Part shown: positions 49,037 through 57,539 of the stretch, piece after piece
Position numbering within the stretch: position 1 is the stretch's first letter
How the letters are laid out: each line of letters opens with the position of its first letter
Assembly (NCBI RefSeq): GCF_016599145.1
Contig: NZ_JAENKO010000003.1
Coordinates: 62,001-126,000 of the forward strand
DNA: 64,000 bases
Direction: 5' to 3'
DNA from: Tomitella cavernea
Lineage (GTDB): Bacteria > Actinomycetota > Actinomycetes > Mycobacteriales > Mycobacteriaceae
Notes under the pieces: generated by a model
Told to the model about the DNA's origin: nothing
Databases searched by the model: none
What the model saw: only the letters and a program-made list of their open reading frames with translations
Program-made: the position numbers and the translations under genes

Positions 49037-50569
49037 TTACTGCGCGGGCGCGAAGTTGTAGATCGAGGGCACGACCTGCTGCGCCTGCGGCTTCGTCGTC
49101 GTGCCGGCGGCGGTGAAGTAGACCTCATCCTTGCGGTAGAAGGGAGCGAACCACGCCTGCTCTGTCATCTCGGCGTTGAGGTCGGCCGCCGCCTCGGCCT
49201 GCTGGGCGTCGTCGCCGTCCTGCAGCTTCTGCAGCGTCGCGGCCACCTCGGGGGTGCTCGAGTGGAACGGGTTGTAGGTCGCCTCCGGCAGGATCGCCTG
49301 GGTGGCGGTGACCCACGCGGACCCCTGGAACAGGGAGTACCAGCTCATCGCGTACTTGCCCTGCACCAGGCTCGAGACTAGGTCGGTCACCTGGATGGGC
49401 TGCCACTTCACGTCGATGCCGACATCGCCGAGGTACGTTCCGAGCCCGGCCACCAGGGACTGCGGGAACAGGCCGGAGACGGTCGGCATTTCCACTGCGA
49501 AGCCGTCTGCGTAGCCCGCGTCGGCTAGCAACTGGCGCGCCTTCTCCGGGTCGAACGGGTAGGCCGTGTCCAGATCGGGCGCGAACCCGTCGGCCGACGG
49601 CGGAAGGATCTGACTGGTCACGGTGCCGTAGCCGTTGAGGACCTGGTCTAGCAGCGCCTTCTTGTCGATCGCGTAGTTGATTGCCTGGCGGACACGGGGA
49701 TCCTTCAAGGCCGGCACATTCGAGCCGTCCCTGTCGAAGATGAGGAGACCCTGCCAGTCGGTCGAGTAGCGGTACTCGGTCATGCCGGCGTTCTTGGCCT
49801 GCTCCGCCGTGTTGGGCGTGAGCGGTCCCGCCTCGATCTGCCCGGAGAGCAGCGCGTTGAGCATCGACGTGGTGTCGTTGAACTGTTTGATGACGATCGT
49901 GTCGTACTTCTGCAGCGACTCGTCCCAGTAGTCCGGGTTCTTGACGTACGTGTACTCCGACCCGTCGACCGAGTTCGCGGAGTCCAGCGTATAGGGGCCG
50001 CTTCCCACCGGATCCGTGCCGATGTTCCCGGCCTCGATGGCGGCGGGGCTGGCGATGAATCCCGCGGAGTTGCCGAGGTTCTCCAGAAGTGAGGGGTCGC
50101 GGTCCGAGAGGGTGAGGATCACCGTCGAGTCACCTTGAGTCTCGACGTTCTCCACCCTGCTCAGCTTGTTGGCATCGGGTCCGTTTCCGGTGCGGAACCT
50201 GTCCAGGTTGACCTTCACGGCCTCCGCGTTCACCGGGGTCCCATCGGTGAAGGTCACGCCCGAGCGAATGGTCAACGTCAGTTGCGTCCGGTCGGCATTG
50301 TACTTCCAGTCGGTCGCCAGCATGGGCACCAGGGAGCCGTCGGGTTCTCGCCTGAGGAGCGAGTCGTACACGGGCTGCAGGAACAGAACGGCATGCCCCA
50401 CCTTGCTGTTCACCGGGTCGAAGGTCTGCGGACCGGCGATCGACCCGATCGTGAGCTTGCCGGAGTTCCCCGCGGAGCCTGCCGACCCGCCGCCGCCAGC
50501 GCACGCCGACAGGGTGAGCACACCCACCAGTAGTACGACGAGCCCCACCAGCCATGAGCGCTTTCTCAT
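49037..50569 (-). CDS. ABC transporter substrate-binding lipoprotein (SBP family 5)
   Basis: The 510-residue lipoprotein has a signal peptide with lipobox (GVLTLSACAGG, Cys about 23). The family 5 binding fold follows: FDPVNSKVGHAVLFLQPVYDSLLR, SGVTFTDGTPVNAEAVKVNLDRF, GSGPYTL, DPRVRQAINYAIDKKALLDQVLNG. It is the first gene of the importer operon and carries its specificity. Family 5 proteins bind peptides, nickel or oligosaccharides. Clustering with two glucuronidases and shared LacI-type sites suggests glucuronides. A long (about 280 nt) leader separates it from the predicted promoter. Confidence 0.9.
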   Translation of the reverse strand: MRKRSWLVGLVVLLVGVLTLSACAGGGGSAGSAGNSGKLTIGSIAGPQTFDPVNSKVGHAVLFLQPVYDSLLRREPDGSLVPMLATDWKYNADRTQLTLTIRSGVTFTDGTPVNAEAVKVNLDRFRTGNGPDANKLSRVENVETQGDSTVILTLSDRDPSLLENLGNSAGFIASPAAIEAGNIGTDPVGSGPYTLDSANSVDGSEYTYVKNPDYWDESLQKYDTIVIKQFNDTTSMLNALLSGQIEAGPLTPNTAEQAKNAGMTEYRYSTDWQGLLIFDRDGSNVPALKDPRVRQAINYAIDKKALLDQVLNGYGTVTSQILPPSADGFAPDLDTAYPFDPEKARQLLADAGYADGFAVEMPTVSGLFPQSLVAGLGTYLGDVGIDVKWQPIQVTDLVSSLVQGKYAMSWYSLFQGSAWVTATQAILPEATYNPFHSSTPEVAATLQKLQDGDDAQQAEAAADLNAEMTEQAWFAPFYRKDEVYFTAAGTTTKPQAQQVVPSIYNFAPAQ

Positions 50570-50651
50570 TGCGGTCTCCCTAGGATTATTCGTTGATCGT
50601 GAAAGAGCCAGAGTCGTGCATCGCTCAGGCCCTCACTTGCGACGGCGGTGC

Positions 50652-50667
50652 TGACAATCGGTTGTCA
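50652..50667 (-). promoter_or_regulatory. Second LacI-type operator in the transporter leader
   Basis: TGACAATCGGTTGTCA is a palindrome with CG centre, 83 bp upstream of the binding-protein ATG and about 190 bp downstream of the predicted promoter. It has the same ACAA/GCAA-N2-CG spacing as the sites at uxaC and lacI. It could serve as an auxiliary or looping site. Confidence 0.6.
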
Positions 50668-50852
50668 CCGAAGGGCCCGACAGCACATCCGCCGGCTCCC
50701 GAAGCGCCGTGCGTCGAAAACCTGCGGGCATGGGCGCCGCGACGGCCCCAAGGGCAAAACAGTCTCGCCGACAAGGCCGGCGAGAGACCCGAGGGGGTGG
50801 AGCTTGTCATGGTCCTCCTCCCGGAATGCCGACTCGTGTGCGCGCTGGACCG

Positions 50853-50893
50853 ACTATAACTGTGGTGTACACCACTTGGCAACCGGTGGCCAA
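50853..50893 (-). promoter_or_regulatory. Transporter operon promoter with two overlapping palindromes
   Basis: On the minus strand, -35 TTGCCA (50877-50882) and -10 TATAGT (50853-50858) are 18 bp apart. The LacI-type palindrome TTGGCAACCGGTGGCCAA (50876-50893) covers the -35 box. The spacer is nearly filled by a second, perfect palindrome GTGGTGTACACCAC (50862-50875). The latter resembles GntR-type sites (GTnTAnAC core), suggesting a second regulator. The rest of the gene-free stretch 50570-51244 shows no gene. Confidence 0.65.
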
Positions 50894-51062
50894 CGCCGAC
50901 AACACCACGACCGCGCAGGCCATCGGCCATCGGCGGCATGAGGGCGACGGGAACGAGGCCGTGGCCCGCGTCCGCACCAACGAGTGACCCTATCCACCAG
51001 CACTCTTGTGGATTCGCTCGCGACCAGTCGGCTGCACGCACCGTGTCGGAGAGTTCTGCGCA

Positions 51063-51081
51063 GGGCCGTTGGCAACGGCCC
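51063..51081. other. 8-bp stem hairpin with TTGGCAAC core
   Basis: GGGCCGTT-GGC-AACGGCCC is a perfect 8-bp stem with 3-nt loop, and the sequence includes the operator half-site TTGGCAAC. About 20 bp on, CGATTGCCA (51098-51106) is another half-site. It may be a further weak binding site or just a hairpin. Confidence 0.3.
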
Positions 51082-51184
51082 CGCTGAATAGGGCGAGCGA
51101 TTGCCACAACTGTTTTCCACGCCTCGCGTGGCCCCGGAGACGCCCGGGGATGCGCACCGCCGGCACCGAACCCGGCGGTGCAGA

Positions 51185-51222
51185 CGGACCCGGCCCGCCG
51201 CTATAGCGGCGGGCCGGGTCCG
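51185..51222 (-). terminator. Perfect 19-bp palindrome terminator after the fadD36-like gene
   Basis: The 38 bases at 51185-51222 are an exact palindrome (arm begins CGGACCCGGCCCGCCGCTA). It starts 23 bp beyond the stop of the acyl-CoA synthetase gene. It has no T-run. Its position fits termination of the echA-fadD36 transcript. Confidence 0.8.
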
Positions 51223-51244
51223 TGGCCAGGATGGGGCCGGGGAT

Positions 51245-52657
51245 TCAGCTGCAGAGCAACTTCTTCTGCACCTTGCCCATGGCGTTGCGCGGCAGCGCGT
51301 CGAGGAAGACGACCTCGCGGGGCCGCTTATGGTGGGACAGCGATCCGGCGACGAACTCGCTGAGCACCGCGCCGTGCCCGGCCGTGTCCTGCGCGTCGGT
51401 GACCACATAGGCGACGACCCGCTGCCCCAGGTCCGGATCGGGGCTGCCGACAACGGCGACCTCGCGCACGGACGGGTGGGCGAGCATGGCGGTCTCGATC
51501 TCGCCCGCACCGATGCGATATCCGCCGGACTTGATCAGGTCCACCGATTCACGTCCGACGATCCGGTGGAATCCGTCGCCGTCGTGGGCGGCCATGTCGC
51601 CGGTGGCGAACCAGCCGTCGTCGGTCCACGCGGCGGCCGTCGCCTCGGGGCGGCCCAGGTAGCCGTCGAAGAGCATCGGTCCGCGCACCTGCAGGCGCCC
51701 GATGCTCTCCCCGTCGGCCGGCACCTCCAGGCCGTCCTCGCCGAGGATCCGCGTCTGCACGCCGCGCAGCGGGAGCCCCACCCAGCCGGGCCGGCGTTCG
51801 CCGTCCGCCCGGGTGCTCAGCGTGATCACCGTTTCGCTCATCCCGTACCGCTCGATGGGCGCGTGGCCGGTGAGCGCAGCGGTCGTGTCGAACACGGGGG
51901 TCGGCAGCGGTGCGCTGCCGGAGACGAGCAGCCGGGCCCGGCGCAGGGCGCGGGCCGCCGCCTCGTCGGCGACGATGCGCGACCACACGGTGGGCACCCC
52001 GAAGTACATGGTGCCGTCGGCGGCAGCATAGTTCTGCGGCTTCGGACGGCCCGTGTGCACGGCGCGGGAACCGATTCGCAGCGACCCGCGGGTGCCGAGG
52101 ACCAGGCCGTGCAGATGGAACAGCGGAAGCCCGTGCACGACAGTGTCATCGGGACTCCACTGCCACGCCTCGGCAAGCCCGTCCAGCCCGGCGGCCAGCG
52201 CCCGGTGGCTCAGGTTCACGCCCTTCGGCGAGCCGGTGGTGCCGGAGGTGTAGACGATCATCGCCACCGCGTCCTGCGACGGGGCGGCCCCGAGGTCGAC
52301 GCCGCTGCGGACTCCACGGGGGATCGGGATCGACGGCAAGCTGGAGGCTGGGTGCGAGTCTCCGGCCCAGCACGTTACCTGCGCGTCGGCGAGGATGTGC
52401 TGCAGTTCCGCGTCACCGGAGTCCGGGGCGATCGGCACCACCGGGATACCGGCGAGGATGGCCGCGCTCACCGCGACGACGGTGTCGAGCGTCGGCACCG
52501 CGTGCACGGCGACGGGGCCGGGCGCCGGCAGCGCCGCAGCAAGCGTGCTCGCCGCCGCGTGAAGCTGCTCTCGGGAGCAGGATTCGGCGCCGATGATGAT
52601 TGCATCGGCCGCATCGGGGACGGCGGTGAACGCGGGGTCGAGAGCGGTCAACAACAT
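51245..52657 (-). CDS. Acyl-CoA synthetase, FadD36/MatB-like
   Basis: The 470-residue adenylate-forming enzyme closely resembles mycobacterial FadD36 (Rv1193). Shared features are a start MLLTALDPAF, VYTSGTTGSPKGV, LAEAWQWSPDDTVVHGLPLFHLHG, FGVPTVWSRI, ERYGMSETVITLSTRADGERRPGWVGLPL, RIVGRESVDLIKSGGYRIGAGEIE and the C-terminal Lys in LPRNAMGKVQKKLL. It would activate a short or medium acid, possibly malonate-like as in MatB; the substrate is uncertain. The start is ATG 52657. It lies 25 bp downstream of the enoyl-CoA hydratase gene and is probably cotranscribed. Confidence 0.9.
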   Translation of the reverse strand: MLLTALDPAFTAVPDAADAIIIGAESCSREQLHAAASTLAAALPAPGPVAVHAVPTLDTVVAVSAAILAGIPVVPIAPDSGDAELQHILADAQVTCWAGDSHPASSLPSIPIPRGVRSGVDLGAAPSQDAVAMIVYTSGTTGSPKGVNLSHRALAAGLDGLAEAWQWSPDDTVVHGLPLFHLHGLVLGTRGSLRIGSRAVHTGRPKPQNYAAADGTMYFGVPTVWSRIVADEAAARALRRARLLVSGSAPLPTPVFDTTAALTGHAPIERYGMSETVITLSTRADGERRPGWVGLPLRGVQTRILGEDGLEVPADGESIGRLQVRGPMLFDGYLGRPEATAAAWTDDGWFATGDMAAHDGDGFHRIVGRESVDLIKSGGYRIGAGEIETAMLAHPSVREVAVVGSPDPDLGQRVVAYVVTDAQDTAGHGAVLSEFVAGSLSHHKRPREVVFLDALPRNAMGKVQKKLLCS

Positions 52658-52682
52658 GGATGTTCGATTCCTCTGGTAGTGG

Positions 52683-53411
52683 CTATTCGGCAGGATCGGC
52701 GAAGTCCGGCGCCGTCTTGGCGGCGAAGGCGGCCAGCCCGACGGGCAGATCGGCGTTGTGCGTGCGGCGCCAGTGGCTGCGCACTTCCTCACGGATGGCG
52801 CCGTGCGCGGTGACGTCGTCGATCATCTGTTTCGCGGCGGCGATCGTCACCGGCGATCGGGTGGCGATGACCGTGGCCATCCGGCACGCGACGTCATCGA
52901 GTTCGGTGTCGGCGCAGACGTCCGTGATCAGCCCGTAGTGCAGTGCCGTGGAGGCGGCGATCGGGTCGGGCGGGTACACCAGCCCCAGCTTGGCCGGGGC
53001 GATGGCGAATCGCGCCGTGTCCGCGGCGATCCGCAGGTCGCAGGCGACGGCCAGTTGGGTGCCGCCGCCGATGCAGTGCCCGCGGATCGCCGCGATCGTC
53101 GGCTTGGGGCACTCGGCCAGGGCCTTCTCCACCGCGACGTAGTCGTGTTCGATGCTGTCGGGCGCACCCGCGCGGATGCCGGTGATGTCGAGCCCGGCGC
53201 AGAAGTTGGCGCCGGCACCGGTCACGATGACGGCCCGGATCCGCGGCGCCGTGGCGACCGTGGCGATGTGCTCGCGCAGCTCAGTCAGCATCGGTCGGGT
53301 CAGGGAGTTCGCGTGTTGCGGGTTGTTGATGGTGACGCGAGCGAGGTTCTGCTCCACCGACAAAGTCACTGCGGCTTTCATGCTGTGCGTCATCTCGGTA
53401 GTCGCGGTCAC
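52683..53411 (-). CDS. Enoyl-CoA hydratase/isomerase family protein
   Basis: The 242-residue crotonase-fold protein has the oxyanion-hole segments AVIVTGAGANFCAGLDI (about 59-75) and AAIRGHCIGGGTQLAVACDLRIAA (about 106-129), followed by AKLGLVYPPDP. The first catalytic Glu position of true hydratases appears to be Thr/Gln (GGGTQL), so it may be an isomerase or another crotonase-type activity. The start is GTG 53411, overlapping the upstream small ORF stop as GTGA. Together with the downstream synthetase it suggests a small acid degradation pathway. Confidence 0.85.
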   Translation of the reverse strand: MTATTEMTHSMKAAVTLSVEQNLARVTINNPQHANSLTRPMLTELREHIATVATAPRIRAVIVTGAGANFCAGLDITGIRAGAPDSIEHDYVAVEKALAECPKPTIAAIRGHCIGGGTQLAVACDLRIAADTARFAIAPAKLGLVYPPDPIAASTALHYGLITDVCADTELDDVACRMATVIATRSPVTIAAAKQMIDDVTAHGAIREEVRSHWRRTHNADLPVGLAAFAAKTAPDFADPAE

Positions 53412-53620
53412 GGCGAACCGCTGCAGCTCCCCTCGTCCGAGTTCTGGCGCACCGAGAACACCGTGGAACGGGCGCGGGCGGGGCGGGAGACCGTGGTTCC
53501 CGGCCCGGGCGCGGCGTCCATGTGCCGCTCCGCGTGCTCGGCCTCGGATCGCAGGAGTTCACCGATGTCCGGATCCTTCACAGCGATCCCCTTCCGTACC
53601 GGAGTTGCTCGGTTGGCCAT
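53408..53620 (-). CDS. Small hypothetical protein coupled to echA
   Basis: This 70-residue ORF starts at ATG 53620 (MANRATPVRKGIAVKDPDIG) and ends in a 4-bp overlap with the enoyl-CoA hydratase start, which argues that it is translated. The first half is charged and helical (DPDIGELLRSEAEHAERHMD) and the rest is low-complexity. No family is recognised. A strong inverted repeat lies 24 bp upstream of its start. Function is unknown; the coupling is the main support. Confidence 0.45.
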   Translation of the reverse strand: MANRATPVRKGIAVKDPDIGELLRSEAEHAERHMDAAPGPGTTVSRPARARSTVFSVRQNSDEGSCSGSP

Positions 53621-53643
53621 TGACGCCGTAGACAACGAGACTC

Positions 53644-53680
53644 TCCCATCAGCGTATTACTTTGTAATACGCTGATGGGA
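53644..53680. promoter_or_regulatory. 17-bp perfect inverted repeat at the edge of the restriction island
   Basis: TCCCATCAGCGTATTAC and its exact complement flank a 3-bp TTT spacer. It is AT-rich in the centre and sits just upstream of the small-ORF/echA/fadD36-like operon. It may be the operator of that operon (TetR- or MarR-like geometry) or an island boundary element. No copy was found at the other island end. Confidence 0.6.
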
Positions 53681-53758
53681 GCGGCCTCATCGCCCCAACG
53701 CTCCGCGACCACAGATCACGCAGTCAAACCCCGGCACGGGGAGAGGCCACTCAGTCAC

Positions 53759-54295
53759 TCAATTCGCGACACTCCCGCCATGCGCAGCCACGCCATCGCG
53801 GAGGCGGGAAACCTCGTCTGCGATCTCCCGGAATGCGGCTTCCACGCCGACGTGCTCCCAGATCCGCAGCACTACCCACCCATCGGCCACCAGGGCCTCC
53901 GTCTGAAGTTTGTCCCGCTCGACGTTCCTGGCGAGCTTGGGGGACCAGTACCCCGTGTTAGTCGTGGGACTTCGCCCGTGTTCCGGACAGCAGTGCCAGA
54001 AGCAGCCGTCGATGAACACAGCAAGCCGTTGTCGGGTGAAGGCGATGTCCGGGCGTGTCCTCCGCCCGCTCGCCACAACAGCGAGGTCCTTCCGAAACCT
54101 GAAGCCAGCACGATGGAGCGCGCTCCTGACCTGGGCTTCCGGCTTCGTGTCCGTGCGCCGGATCGCCGCCATGTTGCGCGATCGACCCGCGGTTGTCGCG
54201 GTCAGATCAGCATCATCAGAGGACACGCCCTGCAGGTTACGCTGGGCATCTCTACGTTGTCGTAGCCCACGCGTACCCTGGTTGACATCGAACAT
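53759..54295 (-). CDS. vsr: Very short patch repair endonuclease (Vsr)
   Basis: Vsr nicks DNA 5' of T:G mismatches produced when 5-methylcytosine deaminates, protecting genomes that carry an m5C methyltransferase. The 178-residue protein has the family core: NMAAIRRTDTKPEAQVRSALHRAGFRFR, RTRPDIAFTRQRLAVFIDGCFWHCCPEH and the late NVERDKLQTEALVADGWVVLRIWEH. The catalytic Asp of VFIDGCFWH and the Cys/His residues for structural zinc are kept. It is divergent from the m5C methyltransferase gene with 79 bp between the starts, the classical pairing. Confidence 0.95.
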   Translation of the reverse strand: MFDVNQGTRGLRQRRDAQRNLQGVSSDDADLTATTAGRSRNMAAIRRTDTKPEAQVRSALHRAGFRFRKDLAVVASGRRTRPDIAFTRQRLAVFIDGCFWHCCPEHGRSPTTNTGYWSPKLARNVERDKLQTEALVADGWVVLRIWEHVGVEAAFREIADEVSRLRDGVAAHGGSVAN

Positions 54296-54374
54296 AAGTT
54301 CGTCGCGGGGGCTGCCGGTACCATGCTTGTTCGCACGAGGACCGGCTCCAGCGCTGGCACATCAGGAGGGGTGG

Positions 54375-55658
54375 ATGACTGCACGTACCAGCAACAGCCG
54401 GACGGAACGGACCTACACGGTCGTCGAGGTTTGCGCGGGAGCCGGCGGCCAGGCGCTCGGCCTCGAGAAGGCCGGTTTCGAACATCAGCTCGCTATCGAG
54501 CTGGACGAGACCGCCGCTACAACCCTCAAACTCAATCGACCTGGGTGGGACATTCGCGTCGGCGACGTGGCAGACAAGTCGGTGTGGGACCCAGCAGAAT
54601 TTGAGGGCGTATCGCTCCTCGCCGGCGGCGTTCCCTGCCCACCCTTCTCCATCGCCGGCCGCCAGCTCGGCGCATCGGATGAGCGCGACCTCTTCTCCTG
54701 GGCCATTGAGCAGGTCGCCATCGTCCGGCCGCGGGCACTCATGCTCGAGAACGTCCGTGGACTCTCCCAGCCGCGCTTCATCGCGTACCGGCAGCGCGTG
54801 CTCAATCGGCTGCGCGAACTCGGATACGAGCCGTTTTGGAAGCTTCTGCATGCTGCGGAGCACGGAGTAGCGCAGCTACGCCCGCGCTTCGTCCTCGTCG
54901 CGCTGAAGCCCGAAGATGCCGAGTACTTCACCTGGCCTGAGGCGAGCGAGGCCAAGAAGACCGTGGGCGAAACGCTCAAGGACCTCATGTCAGCCGACGG
55001 CTGGCCCTACGCCGATGAGTGGGCAGCCATGGCCAGCGACATTGCACCGACTCTGGTCGGAGGCTCCAAGAAGCACGGCGGCGCCGACCTTGGCCCAACC
55101 CGCGCTAAGGCCGCATGGCTTCAGCTCGGAGTCGACGGCAAGGGCATCGCAAACGAGGCTCCAGGCCCGCAATCTCCCCACCCGGCAGAGGTTCCGCCCC
55201 GGCTCACGATCGAAATGGTTCGCAGGCTGCAGGGCTGGAACGATGACGAGTGGTCCTTTACGGGAAAGAAGACCTCGCAGTACCGCCAGATCGGCAATGC
55301 CTTTCCTCCGCCAGTGGCCAACGCGGTCGGCGAGGCGATCATCCGCGCATTCAACCACGTCAGCGTCAACCAGACCTACGCCGCCCAGCTCGCACAGGCC
55401 GCAGATGATCCGCTCTTCTCGCTGCTGAATGACAACCCCGGCGGAACGCCCGAACGCCTGATCTATGAGGGCATCCCCACTCTTACGCCTTCGAAGCTCG
55501 CCAAACGCATCAGCGCCCTCAGCCACGACTTCGAAATCCGCCAGACACGCGTGTCAGGTGAGACCTTCTATCACCTTGGCGGGTTCCGGGGGTTCACCGG
55601 CCAGGAGGACCACTTCAGGCACGAGTACATGGCGGAAAACCGCTCGAAGGTCAGCTGA
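54375..55658 (+). CDS. DNA (cytosine-5) methyltransferase of the restriction island
   Basis: The 427-residue methyltransferase has motif I VVEVCAGAGGQALGLEKAGF (about 16-35), the catalytic Cys88 in GGVPCPPFSIAGRQ, motif VI MLENVRG (125-127 ENV), motif VIII QLRPR (167-171) and motif X QIGNAFPPPVANAVG. The target-recognition region lies at about 180-280. A C-terminal extension of about 100 residues after motif X is unusual. It presumably protects the site cut by the NaeI-type enzyme (NaeI itself cuts GCCGGC). The start is ATG 54375 after AGGAGGG; an open frame to 53910 is antisense to vsr and non-coding. Confidence 0.94.
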   Translation: MTARTSNSRTERTYTVVEVCAGAGGQALGLEKAGFEHQLAIELDETAATTLKLNRPGWDIRVGDVADKSVWDPAEFEGVSLLAGGVPCPPFSIAGRQLGASDERDLFSWAIEQVAIVRPRALMLENVRGLSQPRFIAYRQRVLNRLRELGYEPFWKLLHAAEHGVAQLRPRFVLVALKPEDAEYFTWPEASEAKKTVGETLKDLMSADGWPYADEWAAMASDIAPTLVGGSKKHGGADLGPTRAKAAWLQLGVDGKGIANEAPGPQSPHPAEVPPRLTIEMVRRLQGWNDDEWSFTGKKTSQYRQIGNAFPPPVANAVGEAIIRAFNHVSVNQTYAAQLAQAADDPLFSLLNDNPGGTPERLIYEGIPTLTPSKLAKRISALSHDFEIRQTRVSGETFYHLGGFRGFTGQEDHFRHEYMAENRSKVS

Positions 55659-55679
55659 CACAACTGCCCGCGCTGCAGC

Positions 55680-57539
55680 TCAAGCCGCCGAACTCCTGAG
55701 GTAACCAATCAGGGCTTGGAGGTCACGCTGGTCTAGGCCACTTCCGCGTGTGTCTTCCTCATCGAGGTCCGCCAGCTGCTGCACCGCGGGGTCATCAAGC
55801 ACACCACCCATAAACTCGAGCTTCCTCGCCAGACGAGCTGCGACAACTTCGTCAATAGTGCCTTCCGAAACCAGAACAGTAATTCTAGTCAGCACATCCT
55901 GACTAAGCCCGAGCCGATGAATGCGATCGAGGCTCTGGAGGAAGCGGCCGGCGGCAAAATCTCTGTCCACGTAAACCGCATCATGACACTCATGGTGCAG
56001 ACTTATACCTTCACCCAGTGTTGCCGCGTTCGATAGAAGAACCATGCATGACGGATCAGTACGGAAACGACGTATCTGCTCCTCCCTGTCTACAGTGCCT
56101 CCGTGCACCACGGCTGGAACGTACGAGGCGAGCATTCCACGCAACGTTTCCAGGTTCCGAATAAATGTGGACCACACAAGAGTTTTACGGCCCTGCGCTA
56201 CGTTCTCGGTAACAATCTTCAAGACTTCTTGATACTTCGGAGATACCTCGTACGCTGGTAGCTCCCTCATAAGCTCATACAGCGAAGCGTTCCCGGGTAC
56301 CGGAAGAGGAGGAACCTGGAAAGCAAGCGGCTCGTACCGGCTAGACCCCTCCGCCAAAAGCGCAGGGCTTGTTGCCGCCATCAGCATATACATTACAATC
56401 CGGCCAAGAGCCTGAAAGTCACCCTCCGCACCGAACGCTCTGGCCGAGAACTGACCGACAAGTGCCCTATATATCTCAGCATGCAACGGAGGAAGCGCCA
56501 CCCTACGAAGAACCGTGTCTACAGGTGGAAGATTCAATTCGCTTTTTGTAGTACGTACGAAGAGCGGATTCAGGGCGCGACTAGCAGCGGCGAGACTGCC
56601 GGCACCTACGGCCCTCCGAACACTCTGACGACCCATCCCTGGCCAGACGAATCCAAACAGATTCTCAAGGTCCTTAACGCCGTTTGGTGCAGGGGTACCA
56701 GTAAGGATCAGCCGACGGTTGCTCCGAGGCCCCAGAGCCAGGCAAGCCGAGCCATAGGCACCTTCAGCCCCGAGCTTCATTCGGTGTGCTTCATCCAAGA
56801 CTATCATCGACGGCTTCTCGGCAAGCCATCGGCTAAGAGCACCGACCATTCTTGGAAGACGTTCATAGTTAATTACGACCGCGTCAGCAGACTCCGATGG
56901 GTACTCCTCGGGAAAATCCATCGACAGCGCGGGAGACATACATTCCAGATTTTCGTACTGCCATGCATTAAAACTTGACTTAGGTCCAACGATCAGCAGT
57001 CTCTCGAGGCCATCACGCTTACGCAAAACGCTGAACACAGCAAGACCTACCCGGGTCTTGCCAGCACCTGGAACAGAGAAGTTTGCGCCATGCCTTAGCG
57101 CCAGAAGCTTTGCGATATCGCGCTGCTGAAATGAAGTAAGCTCGCCTATCCATTCAGAACCGATCAGCTCCGAGAGCGTTGCTTCATCGTAGGAGGCGCG
57201 CCACTCCTCCCCCTCAAGTTCGCTGGATACTGATTGTGAATCCTGTATCGAATCCACCACCAGCGTTCGCAGCTGAGGGTCCCATTCGACATCGCCCGCG
57301 GCCGTGTGCGGCCAGCGGTTGAGGACTTCAAGGCTAGTTAGGAGCTCATCGATATCAATTTCAATGCTGCTGGGCGAGCGCTGAACGCATGTGCGGAAAT
57401 TGAGCGCTAACCGACGAAGGTCCGCTTCACGGCCTTCACTTGCAGTGAGACGTGCACGCGTCACCTCCCCGGAGAGTCCAAGAACCAGACTTGGATTGCT
57501 CATAGTTGTCAGACCGTTCGAATCGAATCCAGAAGCCAT
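55680..57539 (-). CDS. SNF2-family DNA helicase/translocase of the restriction island
   Basis: The 619-residue superfamily 2 ATPase has Walker A NFSVPGAGKTRVG (158-162 GAGKT), motif Ia IVGPKSSFNAW, DEAH at 249-252 (MIVLDEAHRMK), motif III RLILTGTPAPNG, and the second RecA domain with LVWSTFIRNLETLR, VLLSNAATLGEGISLH and QSLDRIHRLGL. The first 130 residues have no recognised domain. Base composition is clearly lower in GC than the chromosome. It converges with the methyltransferase (21 bp between stops) and overlaps the ParB-like gene end by 31 bp from ATG 57539. An alternative start at 57503 would remove the overlap but has a poorer ribosome site. Confidence 0.9.
   Translation of the reverse strand: MASGFDSNGLTTMSNPSLVLGLSGEVTRARLTASEGREADLRRLALNFRTCVQRSPSSIEIDIDELLTSLEVLNRWPHTAAGDVEWDPQLRTLVVDSIQDSQSVSSELEGEEWRASYDEATLSELIGSEWIGELTSFQQRDIAKLLALRHGANFSVPGAGKTRVGLAVFSVLRKRDGLERLLIVGPKSSFNAWQYENLECMSPALSMDFPEEYPSESADAVVINYERLPRMVGALSRWLAEKPSMIVLDEAHRMKLGAEGAYGSACLALGPRSNRRLILTGTPAPNGVKDLENLFGFVWPGMGRQSVRRAVGAGSLAAASRALNPLFVRTTKSELNLPPVDTVLRRVALPPLHAEIYRALVGQFSARAFGAEGDFQALGRIVMYMLMAATSPALLAEGSSRYEPLAFQVPPLPVPGNASLYELMRELPAYEVSPKYQEVLKIVTENVAQGRKTLVWSTFIRNLETLRGMLASYVPAVVHGGTVDREEQIRRFRTDPSCMVLLSNAATLGEGISLHHECHDAVYVDRDFAAGRFLQSLDRIHRLGLSQDVLTRITVLVSEGTIDEVVAARLARKLEFMGGVLDDPAVQQLADLDEEDTRGSGLDQRDLQALIGYLRSSAA

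Noticed and set aside
50570-51244. Small open frames in the transporter upstream region
   Set aside because: They lack ribosome sites and overlap the predicted promoter and operators; no family resemblance.
53910-54374. N-terminal extension of the m5C methyltransferase frame
   Set aside because: This part is antisense to vsr. The ATG at 54375 has a strong ribosome site and is followed directly by motif I.
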